Shown here piece by piece: positions 21,627 through 32,679 of a stretch of 64,000 bases of DNA. The position numbers were made by a program, and so were the translations under genes. Within the stretch, counting starts at the first letter, position 1. The number at the start of each line of letters is the position of its first letter. The DNA comes from Bradysia coprophila (taxonomy: Eukaryota; Arthropoda; Insecta; Diptera; Sciaridae), in assembly GCF_014529535.1 (NCBI RefSeq), contig NW_023503496.1:558001-622000 (forward strand), read 5' to 3'. The notes under the pieces were generated by a model. The model was not told the origin of the DNA. It made no database searches and was given only the letters and a program-made list of their open reading frames with translations.

Positions 21627-22076
21627 TATAGAGATGTGCGGGCCGACCTATTTTCAAAACCCGACCCAGCCCGGCCCAGACTAATTTTTGGTGCCCGAGC
21701 CAGAATTTTGTAGTAAGGCCCGGTCCGGCCCGACTCGGCCCGTATTTTTTTTACTGAGCGAAAAAACCTAAAATTGGCGCGCCTAACAAGTGGAAATCGT
21801 TCGGTTACCTATCGTTATAATAATGTAGTCTCACAAATCTGTCAAACGCTTGAAAGTAAGCTTACGCTCGGACTGTATTGCAATTTTTCTTTAAATTTTA
21901 GTTTAATTTTTCACATTTTTTTAAAAGACGAACAAAGTCGGGCCAGCCCGAATCTTTGTTTTCGAAACCCGAGCCCGCCCGAACCCGACTAATTTTTGAA
22001 ACCCGGACCCAAGCCCGGTCGGGCCGGGCTGGGCCGGGTCGGGTAGGTGAATTTCGGGCGGCCCGCACATCTCTAA
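21627..22076. mobile_element. GC-rich-ended element with TIR TAGAGATGTGCGGGCC
   Basis: Ends TAGAGATGTGCGGGCC and the inverse GGCCCGCACATCTCTA surround about 450 bp with GC-rich CCCGACCCAGCCCGG-like flanks and an AT-rich core. ATATAG flanks both sides. The terminal sequence resembles hAT MITEs known from several genomes, but the duplication is shorter than eight bases here, so the superfamily is only probable. Confidence 0.7.
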
Positions 22077-22478
22077 ATATAGAACGAGCAGTCGTGATAA
22101 AACCATCGCGTTATGAGATGGCAAAATAGATGGTAAGTGTGCATCTATTGTTGAAACTGTCAAGAGATTCGCCAGTGAATGCTTACGAACAATAGCTGAA
22201 CACAATAGAGTGACGCTACCGATTTGTTGGCAGTAAAGAGAAACTGAGCTTTATAACAACCTACACCTACATAATCACCGAGTGCACCTCAATGAGCAAG
22301 TGTTAAAGAGGCGAACACAAGAGAATCCTTTGCATAGCTATCACAATCCCCTGTTAAGCGATTCTTACGCAGAAGATCTATTATCGTACGACTCTACATG
22401 AAACATATGCCGTCCCACATCCCATCGATTTTATGTCAATTTTTGTTTACAATTTTCCACTAATCAAATAGCAGGTGA
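22077..22478. other. intergenic, no gene seen
   Basis: No supported feature. Confidence 0.4.
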
Positions 22479-22487
22479 CAATATATT

Positions 22488-23575
22488 AGATTAGATTAGA
22501 TGGGAGGGTGTAAGCCCAGCACCTAAGCCTCAGATGGGCCTGTTGTGCTATTGTACAAGTCTCTTGATCATATGGACTGTGATTTTACATCATATCTCTC
22601 CCGACTTAGATTGTTCACAAATCGACCGTGTGTTAACGTCCCATACGTTGTGAATTCTCCAAGCCGTGGGTGGTATGCGAATACCACAACCATCACTAAT
22701 TGACCTGTACATTTTCCCAAAGATGGCGCTATCAACATTGTCATGTTGTAGCTCTTTCTACTATTGACATTATGTCGATATGGTTTCTTTTATGGAGAAA
22801 GCGAATGTTGGGTTTTTTGATATTTCCGACTTTGTTACGGTTACGGCTATTAGTTTTAGGTAATAGCAAGTGTCTAATCACCATAGGCCATGAGTTGCCT
22901 CTTCGTATAAATCGCCATGCCACCATGTGACTGAACTCGTTCTGGCGTTGCAGGTTGTAGCGTTTGAATGATTCGTATTTCGTCATATCCCTTGACATCC
23001 ATACAACGTATCAATCAATAGATCTGTTAAACCTCGCGGTCATTTTGGAGTACAAGATAGTTTCTGTATCTTGGGATTGTACCACAGCAAATTTGTAAAA
23101 ATTTGCTATGTGGTTTTGGGGTGTCAAATGAGAACCCGAAGCGTTTGTACCTTACCTGCACTAAAATTGACTGCCAGATGCCATACGGCAATGTGTCATT
23201 TTCGTACATTAATCGAGCACGTAATTTAGCATTAGCTTCTGGTAGAGTCGATTGTTAATCCGTAAACCGACGCCACGAAGCACATGTTAAATAACAAAGG
23301 AAATAACACAATTGTTGATATCGCACAATGAGGCGAGAACGACTTTATTGATCAAAGAGAAAATGACCTACGAGAACAACACTTTGACTTCGTTAATAAA
23401 ACCTTTAAAATAATTTCACCATTTAAACATTACAGCAAAATAAAAACACCAAAGCCGTAAAAGTTGGCACAGAAATTAGACAAAATCGAAAATGAATTCA
23501 CACACAGCCACACAAAAGAAACACTTTTAGAGAGCAACGCATAAACACGTCCGTTCTCTGTGACTGCCGTTGTCC
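22488..23575 (-). mobile_element. tailed non-LTR-derived element, copy 1
   Basis: Nearly identical over about 1.09 kb to 36796-37898; I noticed one substitution. Read on the minus strand it starts GGACAACGGCAGTCACAGAG and ends in a tail of ATCTA units (TTAGA on the plus strand). It is flanked by CAATATATT on both sides (22479-22487 and 23576-23584). A variable-length target duplication and a simple-repeat 3' tail point to target-primed reverse transcription. No reverse transcriptase frame is present, so this is non-autonomous. The 3' end (GGCCCATCTGAGGCTTAGG) may be shared with a full-length partner elsewhere. Confidence 0.8.
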
Positions 23576-23584
23576 CAATATATT

Positions 23585-25582
23585 GTCCACCGAAAGACAA
23601 TGACGATGGGAGAGAGACTCTTTACACGATTATCATTTTTGCGTGTAAATAATTTATGGTTTTCCATAAAACAATTGAGGCGATGATGACGGTGTGCACA
23701 CATACGACACAATTGAAATCAATTGAACGAAATGAATGCCATTTGTTTGGTGGTTGGTTATACAAATCAAACTCATTAGCTTACCTGTTTCCATCAGTCG
23801 AATATGTTGATGAAGTGGGAAGCTCCATTCGTCGCCGGCCCCTGATAGGGCTGGCTGACATTAGCAAAAATGATAGACATGAGTCATAGTGTCCTTATAT
23901 GCAAATAACTGTTACCACCGCAGCGCTGAGCTTTAATTTACACATTTTTCCTTGCTGCGAGAGAAATTTAATTTTCCATGCAAGGCGAACGGTATACGCG
24001 AATTCCCTTTTTTTTCTTAATCTTTCTTTGATACCAAAAGGACACAAATCTTCTTCTCAAACAATTCTATTCACACTTCACTCCATTTAAACGAACAACC
24101 AAAAAAAATCCAATTCCATCACAAGGTTCACACGGTTCACTCAAACAATTTATCTTGACAAGGCAGGAAAAAGCACTGACAATGAAAATTAATAATTTTC
24201 ATTTACAACAACAACATCACCACACAAAAATCTACTTTCCACTTCCTTGTTCCGCATTAAGTGTGTGTATGTGCACCACACATGAAAAACGAATGAAGGA
24301 AATCCGAACCGACCAAGTGAAAATCCGAGACTGAACTGGAAAACTTGTCTTTTTTTCGGTATGCAGAGCGGATGAAAACGGAAGAGAGAAGGAGAGAAAA
24401 ACCGTTTTATATCCTTCAAATGTGACATATGCGGGTACAATGGACGAATAAGTTCATAATATGGAGCAAAGTATTAAAACAGGTCATGGTCGTGTGTGAT
24501 ACGTGTAAAATGCTTCTCCATCACCACCACCATCAGCAATTGATGGGGAGAAAATGAGAGACTGTTCACCGACATATTGAACGCGGTGTGCTCAGTTTCT
24601 GTATTTTCATCTCTGTGTGTCGTCTTCCGGCATTGAGAACGGTACATAATAGCGGAAGAGAATAAAGTGGCACATCAGGAAGATGATATTTGCAGCAAAC
24701 AAGAAAAATCAATGCCATCGGAAAGATGATGCAGTTTTCTGCATTTTCGTTCGTTGCTTGCTTTCATATGTATGGGAAGGGAGTGATGGAAATGGCGAAT
24801 TGAATGTAAGAGCACAGAACCGCAATGCAATGTCATTTGGCTTGTTGTTCGGAAATATTATTTGTTTTTGGCTGGATGGCTCGTTGTACCTTGACCTTAT
24901 TTTCATTCCTCCGTTTCCATATTGTCGACAGGCGTGGTAGCATACGATAGTATCTCAGTTCGACCTTTTAGTTTTTAGGATTAGGCAAATCCACCGATTA
25001 CCACCTTGTTGTATGATATCCGTCTTTTACCAGTGCTGATACCTTTCATAGAAATATATTGTTGTTGGTACAATACCTTGAGTGATGCGAGGTGACTGAG
25101 GAAAATAGATTTTGACAAGATCATGCACTTTCAGCCATATGTTAGGACCGTTGTTGATTACGCAACGAATAGTTCAACCAGCAAAGTAATTTGATATTTC
25201 GTATCCAGATGCGTGAAAGTGTTTGAGGGCTTCAGCCCAAGGTACGGTCCTCATCGTGATACGAAATATTCAATTATTTCCCGAGTGTTGCATAACGTTT
25301 CACTTTACGAGCGATATAAAGACTTTTCCCAAGAGAGGGAAAGGCCACTTTACATCTCTAGTAAAGAACGTTCTTTTTTCACAGTTGATCTCGCAATCAA
25401 CTCTGCTACGTGACTACGCCAACTGGTAAGACAGACTTTTACCTCAAACTTCACCTGATTGTTAGTTTGACGAAAGTCTATTCAAGGACTCACATGCCTG
25501 TCTAAACGGAAGTACCAACATGCAAATAATTATTGAAACTGAAAATAAAGGGCTTTGACGGCTTTGACGAAGACAATCAGGG
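23585..25582. other. 2-kb intergenic stretch, no gene seen
   Basis: Short open frames on both strands lack domains, splice-supported continuations or recognisable motifs. I see no clear inverted repeats. Confidence 0.5.
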
Positions 25583-25590
25583 AAGAAACG

Positions 25591-26738
25591 CATAGAAATG
25601 ATAAGTTGGTACGCCTGTGGCGAGATAACATTGGAACATTGGAATGACAGTTGGCTTATATGGGATAGAATGTGAGGAGGGATTCTTTTGAAAAACAGCC
25701 TACCGAAATCGGACGCATTTTCCAGTGGACTTTTTTATATGTGCCTAGAAAGGACTTCTACCTTAGAACCCAAAACCACTTTCAAAAAAATTCTTCGAAG
25801 CTTTTCTGACTGGTGAAAGGTGATCAAAAACCGAAAACTTGCACTTTTCTTACCAAAATTTCTCCAGGTACACGAGCCGTACAGGGTCGTGTGGGGTGTC
25901 ATTAGAAAGGTAATCACATGTACTATTGAGCCGAATAGAGACTCGTTGGTTTTAAAATTAATCCACACTGAAATATGTGCAGTTGAAGTTTTCAACCGAA
26001 AACTTGCACTTTTCTCACTAATATTTCTCTAGTTACACGAGCCGTACATGGTGGTGTGGGGTATCATTTGAAAGGTAATTTTATGTGCTTTTGGGCCAAA
26101 TAGGGTCCTATGGGGTTTGGATGTATCTGCGATGAAATATGAGAAGTTGAAATGTTTAAGTGCCCACATTTCATCGCATATGCATCCAAACCCCATAAGA
26201 CCCTATTTGGCCCAAAAGCACATAAAATTACCTTTCAAATGATACCCCACACCACCATGTACGGCTCGTGTAACTAGAGAAATATTGGTAAGAAAAGTGC
26301 AAGTTTTCTGTTGAAGACTTCAACTGTACATATTTCAGTGTGGATTAATTTTAAAACCAACGAGTCTCTATTCGGCTCAATAGTACATGTGATTACCTTT
26401 CTAATGACACCCCACACTACCCTGTACGGCTCGTGTACCTGGAGAAATTTTGGTAAGAAAAGTGCAAATTTTCGGCTTTCGATCACCTTTCACCAGCCAT
26501 AAAAGCTTCGAAGAATTTTTTTGAGAGTGGTTTTGGCTTCTAGGGTCGAAATCCTTTCTAGGTACCTATAAAAAGTTCCGCTAGAAAACACGCCCGATTT
26601 CGGTAGGCTGTTTTTCAAAAGAATCCCTCGAGAGAGTTACATACAAATTCCCTCACTTTCTCTCCCATTGAAGCCAACTGTCATTCCAATGTTCCTTTAT
26701 CTCGTCACAGGTGTACATACCAACTTATCATTTCTCTG
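25591..26738. mobile_element. hAT-type 1148-bp near-perfect palindrome
   Basis: AAGAAACG flanks it exactly (25583-25590 and 26739-26746). The ends read CATAGAAATGATAAG on the left and the complement of CAGAGAAATGATAAG on the right. Arms of more than 500 bp pair almost throughout around a centre near 26150. Open frames of 70 and 63-86 codons in the arms mirror each other and are not convincing genes. The terminal sequence is shared with tiny elements at 30475, 36307 and 55929. Confidence 0.9.
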
Positions 26739-27296
26739 AAGAAACGCTGATTAGAATTTTGCTTAAGGCTTGATTATGTCCGTAAACATAGTCCAATGTT
26801 TATTTGACGACGCACACAGGCATAACCTGTCCTTAACTGCATGCAACCCTCAAGAATGCTGAAAATTCTAAGGTACTGAAAGAACAGATTAGGACACTTT
26901 CGAGTTAATCACGAAGGCGGTGGAATCAACATTTTCCTGTGGCGCAACTTAACAAAAAAAAATGAAGTTGATTTTTCCCACAATATGTAATGAGTTGCCT
27001 TAAGTAAATTGGATTTCACCCTCCTTCGTGGGTTTCTTAACCTGTCCTTTCAGAACCTTGGAAAATTCAAAATGGAAAGTGGGATTAAGGTAGCGTTAAG
27101 ATGAATTCACAGTCATCCGTTTCCAGCCATTTTGCCTCCGTTTTCCACCCGTTTACATAACAGCTGGAAACTAAACAATGCAAAAGTCATCTGAACAATA
27201 GAAACCTCACCTAAATGAAGGCAAAAGCGACTTTAACTGTAAATTAACACATTCTGATGTGAAGGGAGTGTTTAAATTTACTCTACACATAGTGAA

Positions 27297-27391
27297 GCGA
27301 AGGAGACCTAATTCAAATTTTTCTTTCTTTAATCTGTCAAACTTGACAGAAGAACAAAAGAAAAATAGTTTTTAAATAAGGTCTCTTTCGC
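27297..27391. mobile_element. small fold-back, GAGACCTAATT family
   Basis: Ends GCGAAGGAGACC and GGTCTCTTTCGC, with inner TGTCAAACTTGACAGAAG. Siblings are at 28115-28204 and 28235-28322. Confidence 0.65.
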
Positions 27392-28114
27392 GTCGCTTTA
27401 GGTACAGTTGTTCTATCTTAACACAACGATGTCAAAACGACCTAATGAAAAAATTACCTCCGATTTCTCAGAGAAAAGAAACTGAAAGTCAATTTCGCCT
27501 TAGGTGTCTTTTGCATCGTTGTGTGTAAGACCAGTGCTACTTTCGGATTTACTAAAATTACGTTTTTAAAGTGTGACAGGTAAGTAAATTGATTCAAAAG
27601 AGAAAGTTCTAGAGTCTCGAGTTCTAGATTATCTTTTCTAGAAAATGCATTTCTGGGATGCAGTTTAAAATGTAGTTCGTATGTTGTTTGAACAGATTAC
27701 GATTTTGCAAATTGTTATGCAGATAAGTTTACTGCATTGGCTCCTTTCTTATGGTAAACGAAATAACAAAATGTTGATTTTGCAACTGACATTTATTTTA
27801 CATAAATTTACATTAATCTTCTTAGTTACAATTTCTTTCGTCTTACAGTTAATCTTCCTTCCACGATCCGTTTCATATTGTTTTTCTATTGCCACAAAAT
27901 TCTATTTTAATTCATAAAATTCTTGACTAGATCACGATATTTGATTCGTTCCGATGCGATTTTATCATCAATTTGTACAGCGTTAGCACAACTGAGAAAT
28001 TTGTCTTGACCGCTTCGATGGAGAACAATTAACGTTCGGAAAATGTAAACTCGATTATGGGCGTGCATGGTCTCGGTGTTAGTACATACAGTAACTTTTG
28101 CTACACTTAACAAA

Positions 28115-28204
28115 GCGAAAGAGACCTAACTAAAATTTTGCTTTGACAGTATAACAAAGTTGACAGAAGAAACAAAAGAAGAAATTGAATTAGGTCTCTT
28201 TCGC
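28115..28204. mobile_element. small fold-back, GAGACCTAATT family
   Basis: Ends GCGAAAGAGACC and the exact inverse GGTCTCTTTCGC, 90 bp, non-coding. Confidence 0.7.
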
Positions 28205-28234
28205 ATTGCTATGTATACCTAGTGTTACGAATAT

Positions 28235-28322
28235 GCAAAAGAGACCGAATTCAAATTTTTTTTTGTTATACTCTCAAACTTGACGGGACAACAAAAGAAG
28301 AATGTGAATTAGGTCTAATTCG
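28235..28322. mobile_element. small fold-back, GAGACCTAATT family
   Basis: Ends GCAAAAGAGACC and an imperfect inverse (AGGTCTAATTCG); the same inner TCAAACTTGACGGGA-type motif as its siblings. Confidence 0.6.
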
Positions 28323-30474
28323 TGTCGCTGTGTTCGTGCAAAAGAAAGTCTTTTTTCAGTCACACTGACGCTGTATACCAAAAAGATTAGACAAAATCGC
28401 CATCTGGTGGTTGTCTATAACACTACACAAATTTGAAATATATTTTTTTTGTCTTTTTTTATTAAAATTATTTTCAGGTAACTTCAAATTAAAGTTTTTA
28501 GTTGTTGAGTGAGTTGATTTTTGGTTTAAAGTCTATGTGCAAATATAACATTCTTGTGTTGTAGTAATGGTAATATGTCGTGTAGCCTCTACGGAAGTTA
28601 AATGTCATCTTAAAATTAAAATATTTTTTTTAACTCTCTGTTTTACTGCTAGTCTATGTGGCTACGAGTGATTTAGTGTAAGTGATTTAGTGATCTGTTA
28701 TCGATTTTCTTGTCTTTTTTTTACGAAAATATATTTTTCTGTTGTATCGTTTTAGTGTATTCTCTCACTACTCTTATTGATTTAGTCGATTACAATCTTT
28801 TCTTTTACAAATATTCAAAATGTTTTGGACGATTAACTTTTTAATATGGTGAAACAATTCTTAACTTCTTACTTAGACACGAGGAAAATAATTTGCTAAT
28901 TTATTCGACGACAGCTCGATCGATGTCAGTAAACTTAAAAAATCGGGGACGGACTCACCACTGCACTCTTCTAGCAGTAAACTAGACTAGACTAATGTCA
29001 ATCTAAGTGTAATATTTGAGTGGAGATTTTGCTTAATGAATATGTACGATTTCGATCACATATTTGAGGAGAGATATGCATGCTCCGAAAATTTGTTATT
29101 TGGGAAATGTCTTTTTGTGACGGTCAGTGCATAACTCTCTTCATTTTATCATCTGGCAAGTCTAGTTTACTGCTAGGAATGCGTTGGTCTAAAATGGAAT
29201 GTACAGGTATTTTGAAGCGCTGATGAGAGGTAAGTACTAAAGTACGAGTCGAAGCGCTTTCGTGCTGATGAAAGTACAAATCTAGTACTTTAAAACTTTA
29301 TTTATTTTAAATGCGACAAAAAAGACTGCTCATAATTATGGCGCAACCGGTACTTTAAAAGGTGTGAAGTTCGACAGTTATGACAGTTATCTTTTGAGAA
29401 ATATTTTCCCGACAGACGCTCAGCTTTTCTCATCGTAGCCTACGAAATAGCTATTTCTACCTATCAATCAAATAAAAATTGAAATTGCGTCGATGAGAAA
29501 CACGTCGCTGTATCAATGAAACAACCAACGCCATCTCTGAATAAATTCCGTAGCCCACCAGCATCACTGTTTCAAATGTATAATGGGAATTATTCCGTTG
29601 TTGTGCATCGTATGTAATCGTATACAGTTTGGTCATTTGAAAGGGATTTGGCTAGCAGCACTGAGAGATGTTTAAACAATATATCAACAGTGTTGCCCAA
29701 CAGGTTTCTAACTGCTTTCGAACGGAGCAGGAATAAAACTTTTTGCTTTTCTAGTCTGTTGAAGGAAAAGGGAAATGACTCATGACTCAATAGGCGAACG
29801 GTGCGGTGTACGAATACAACGGGAATATAATCTTCACATTTAATGTTTCCCTTCATCGTCGTTGCGTCGAAATTTCAAAATGGAACTACAAATTACAACA
29901 ATTAAGGAATGCGTTCGAACTAATATAATTTTGAAAATTGAATTTAGTACAAGGGAATATTGTTGGCACAGTGGAATGTTCAGAATTCAATTTAGAAAGT
30001 CAAACTAACGGGAAAATCTGACCTTGAACCATTACGGATATCGGAACTTTACATTGAATGAACAAAAATGTGTTGCCCTTAAATCGAGAAAAAAATTTAA
30101 ATCTAAAAACGTGCGTCTTAGTGTCTAACCTAGTTACACTTAACGTTAGCCATCGGCCGATTAATCTGCGAATAAATACTTCCCTTTGCCAGCCCTTTGG
30201 AACCAGTGTACAGGTCATGATTCGGTCCATTTGCCACCACTGTACGGGCAGTTCGCAACGATGGATCCGAACCGATTGCTAGATTCCTTGTACCAGCGCA
30301 CAGGTCAGGATTCGGACCATTCCATGTAATGTAGTCAACACTGTACGAGAGAATTTTTTTTCGTTTTACAATCAGAATTTACTTTCCACACGAAGTACGT
30401 ACAAGAAGGTATGTTAACAAAAGAAGTAGTCGAGGGAACAGCGCAGATTTCCATTTCATGAGATGTGAGGCGAC

Positions 30475-30525
30475 CAGAGAAATGATAACAGATGGCGTCG
30501 CTCCATCACCTGTTATCATTTCACC
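30475..30525. mobile_element. 51-bp hAT-type MITE, AAATGATAAC family
   Basis: Ends CAGAGAAATGATAACAG and CTGTTATCATTTCACCG; flanking GAGGCGAC and GCGGCGAC match at seven of eight bases. One of the smallest members of the family that includes the 1148-bp palindrome. Confidence 0.7.
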
Positions 30526-30861
30526 GGCGGCGACGCAAAGTCCCACTGGTGAGTTTTAAATTTAAGTAAAAAAGTGCCGAGGAGTCATAGACATGATAGA
30601 CCACATGTTCAACATTTCTCGGAAAAAAGTTTTTGTGTCACCACAGAAACTTTGCGTCCTACGCACAAGTACACACCAGAAATGTTGAATAAACAACTAA
30701 AGGAAATGTCAATCTTCAGCCAGTGAAACGGTAAGCTAATACGCCACAGGCGATCATTTCTCCGTCTTCAGTAAATCACAAAAAATAACGATCCTAAGCT
30801 TCGGGTGAATTTGAGTGCATCTACATCGTCATATTTCGTTTGATGTAGCGCTAAGACTTGA

Positions 30862-30980
30862 TTTCCACTTACCAAAAAAGTACTCCGTGTGACTCACACG
30901 GTGTAAGAGGCAAAATTGAATTTTTTCAATGTTTACTTGACCGTTGGCTCTCTCACGGAGTACTTTTTGTTGAGTGGAAA
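30862..30980. mobile_element. fold-back, AAAGTACTCCGTG family
   Basis: Arms TTTCCACTTACC...AAAAAAGTACTCCGTG and CACGGAGTACTTTTTG...GTGGAAA surround a short loop. A second copy follows 18 bp later at 30998-31110. Confidence 0.7.
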
Positions 30981-30997
30981 CCATACTTAATGCTTAG

Positions 30998-31110
30998 TTT
31001 CCTCTTACCAAAAAAGTACTCCGTGTGAGAGACAAAATTGATTTTTTTCAATTTTTGCTTTGTTTATTTGACAGGTCGCTCTCTCACGGAGTACTTTTTG
31101 TTGAGTGGAA
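30998..31110. mobile_element. fold-back, AAAGTACTCCGTG family, second copy
   Basis: Same arms as its neighbour at 30862-30980 with a slightly different loop. The close tandem placement suggests local duplication or insertion preference. Confidence 0.65.
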
Positions 31111-31738
31111 TGGACACTTAACGCATTAATGATTTTGCATTCCGTTACAAGTTCAGCGAAAGCGATTTCTGCTGAACTGGACTCTGTTTTGTTTGCAGAG
31201 AGAGCGTAATAATCACGCCGTGATTCTCAATTTTAATTTTCAGTCATGAATTTAACGTGATAACCTGATACCAGTTAAATTTAACTAGTCTTCGTTACCA
31301 CTAAACGTTTCATTGTCATTTCAGTTCAAAACTCTACTTTACGATCTCCGCAACACAATTGACACTTAAAAGTGAACACAGTCGCTCAATATAGAGTGTT
31401 ATGATGAAAGAGATAGAAATATTTTGACAAGTACCCCAAGGCAACTTATAATAAACTGGTCTTCGGTCCTCTCGCTCTCAACGTGACACGTTGAAAGAGA
31501 AAGCAATATTTTGACAAGTACCCCAAGGCAAGTTAAATTAACTAGTCTTCGGATCTCTCGCTCTGATCATAACAGTCTATGGCAAGTTATAATAACTAGT
31601 CTTCGCTCTGATCATAACAGTCTATTTGAACTACGGAGATTGTGAGTGCGGCTCTGTGAGCCAAGCGCGTAGTAAAATGTGCTGCAAAAAATGCAATAAC
31701 AACAACAACAAAGAAAAACGAACAATACTCACAGCAAT

Positions 31739-31945
31739 ATGTCGTCATTCGGTCCACGGTACAGTTCCGTATTCGGTCCACCCGATCGAACCCGATCTAG
31801 AACCGATTTGAATTCGGTATTCCGATTGACGGCCGTCGGACTGATGACATCCTTTGCATGCGGTGTCCCATCGCATTCTTCGTCCGGTGATGATCTGAAA
31901 ACAATTGACGACCTACAATTGACACCGTCGCAACAAACAAGTTAG
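31739..31945 (+). CDS. possible first exon of an unknown + strand gene
   Basis: 68-codon frame starting at an ATG and ending close to a GTTAGT that could be a splice donor after ...TPSQQT. The peptide (MSSFGPRYSSVFGPP...) has no recognised domain, but its GC content and codon spread (CGG, TCG, GAC) are more gene-like than those of the surrounding DNA. No continuing exon could be assigned. It may equally be non-coding. Confidence 0.3.
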   Translation: MSSFGPRYSSVFGPPDRTRSRTDLNSVFRLTAVGLMTSFACGVPSHSSSGDDLKTIDDLQLTPSQQTS

Positions 31946-32679
31946 TGATGGTATACAAATAGTAGGACGTTGATTTCATTAGCGTCGTTGATTTGGTGTA
32001 AAATTGATGAAATCGAAAATGGCATTTTATAAGCGGGGGAAATATGAATTTCGAATCGAATTGAGTTTGATATTAAGCTGGGCGAATTTTTCGTTTCATT
32101 TTTACTGATGGTTCAGGAATTCGAAAAAGCTGTGGGTGATTTTATCCGAATTACTAAAAATAATTTAATTTTTTTTTTCAATGACTGCGGGAATGTAATA
32201 GAGTATGGGGAAAAAAGCTGAAAAGTTTTTGGAAGAAGGACTTGGGTTTCCGATAACACCTGAAAACGAGTTTGAACTTTTGAGGTTATGATTTCCGTTT
32301 ATTTAAGATTTTTGTTGGAGATGTGCTTGTCGGTTTGCTTTATTTCATGGGAGGGAAGTCCTTTATTGAAAATTAGTTTAAGAAGTTGTGGAAGATAACA
32401 TGAAAAGGAGAAAGAGGTTGAAGAGACTTTTTTGAAGGATCAGAAGATCTACTGGGTCAAAAAAGGTAATTGATCGTGGGTTGTGATCTAAAAAAGCTGA
32501 AGTTGAGTAGCTCAACTCCAAAATTTCAACTGATCAGTTTGGAATTTTCGGTGAAATTCGGTGAAAAGTTTCTTAATTTTAGCTCATAATTCTCGAGTTA
32601 CAATTGTGGCAGTTTCACAACTCTTGAGCCGTAGAACATGTTTCTGTGGGTTAGCAAACGATTGTTATCCTCCTGCTCT
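31946..32679. other. intergenic, no gene seen
   Basis: 3' flank of the minus-strand WW/CUE gene. No repeat or RNA gene recognised. Confidence 0.45.

Larger units (their letters stand above)
26747..31738. other. 5-kb gene-poor stretch with small fold-backs
   Basis: Contains three GCGAAAGAGACC fold-backs (27297-27391, 28115-28204, 28235-28322), a hAT MITE at 30475, two AAAAAAGTACTCCGTG fold-backs (30862-30980, 30998-31110), and several AACTAGTCTTCG motifs at 31280-31610 that also occur near position 45 and 46118. An imperfect direct repeat containing ACAGGTCA(T/G)GATTCGG lies at about 30201-30345. A block at 29628-29710 is related to 38568-38650. No gene supported. Confidence 0.55.

Noticed and set aside
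22700-23209. Open frames conserved between 22.7 kb and 37.0 kb
   Set aside because: The peptides match only because the two element copies are nearly identical DNA; no domain or codon bias was seen.
22488-23575. Solo long terminal repeat
   Set aside because: No TG...CA ends, flanking duplications of 9 and 12 bp in the two copies, and a simple-repeat tail; this fits target-primed retroposition.
25735-26502. Mirror-image peptides of 63-86 codons in the 25.6-26.7 kb palindrome
   Set aside because: Each appears in both arms on opposite strands because of the inverted repeat; no domain recognised.
29590-29856. 88-codon minus-strand frame as a gene
   Set aside because: Part of it matches a repeat block also found at 38568-38650, and it has no recognised domain.
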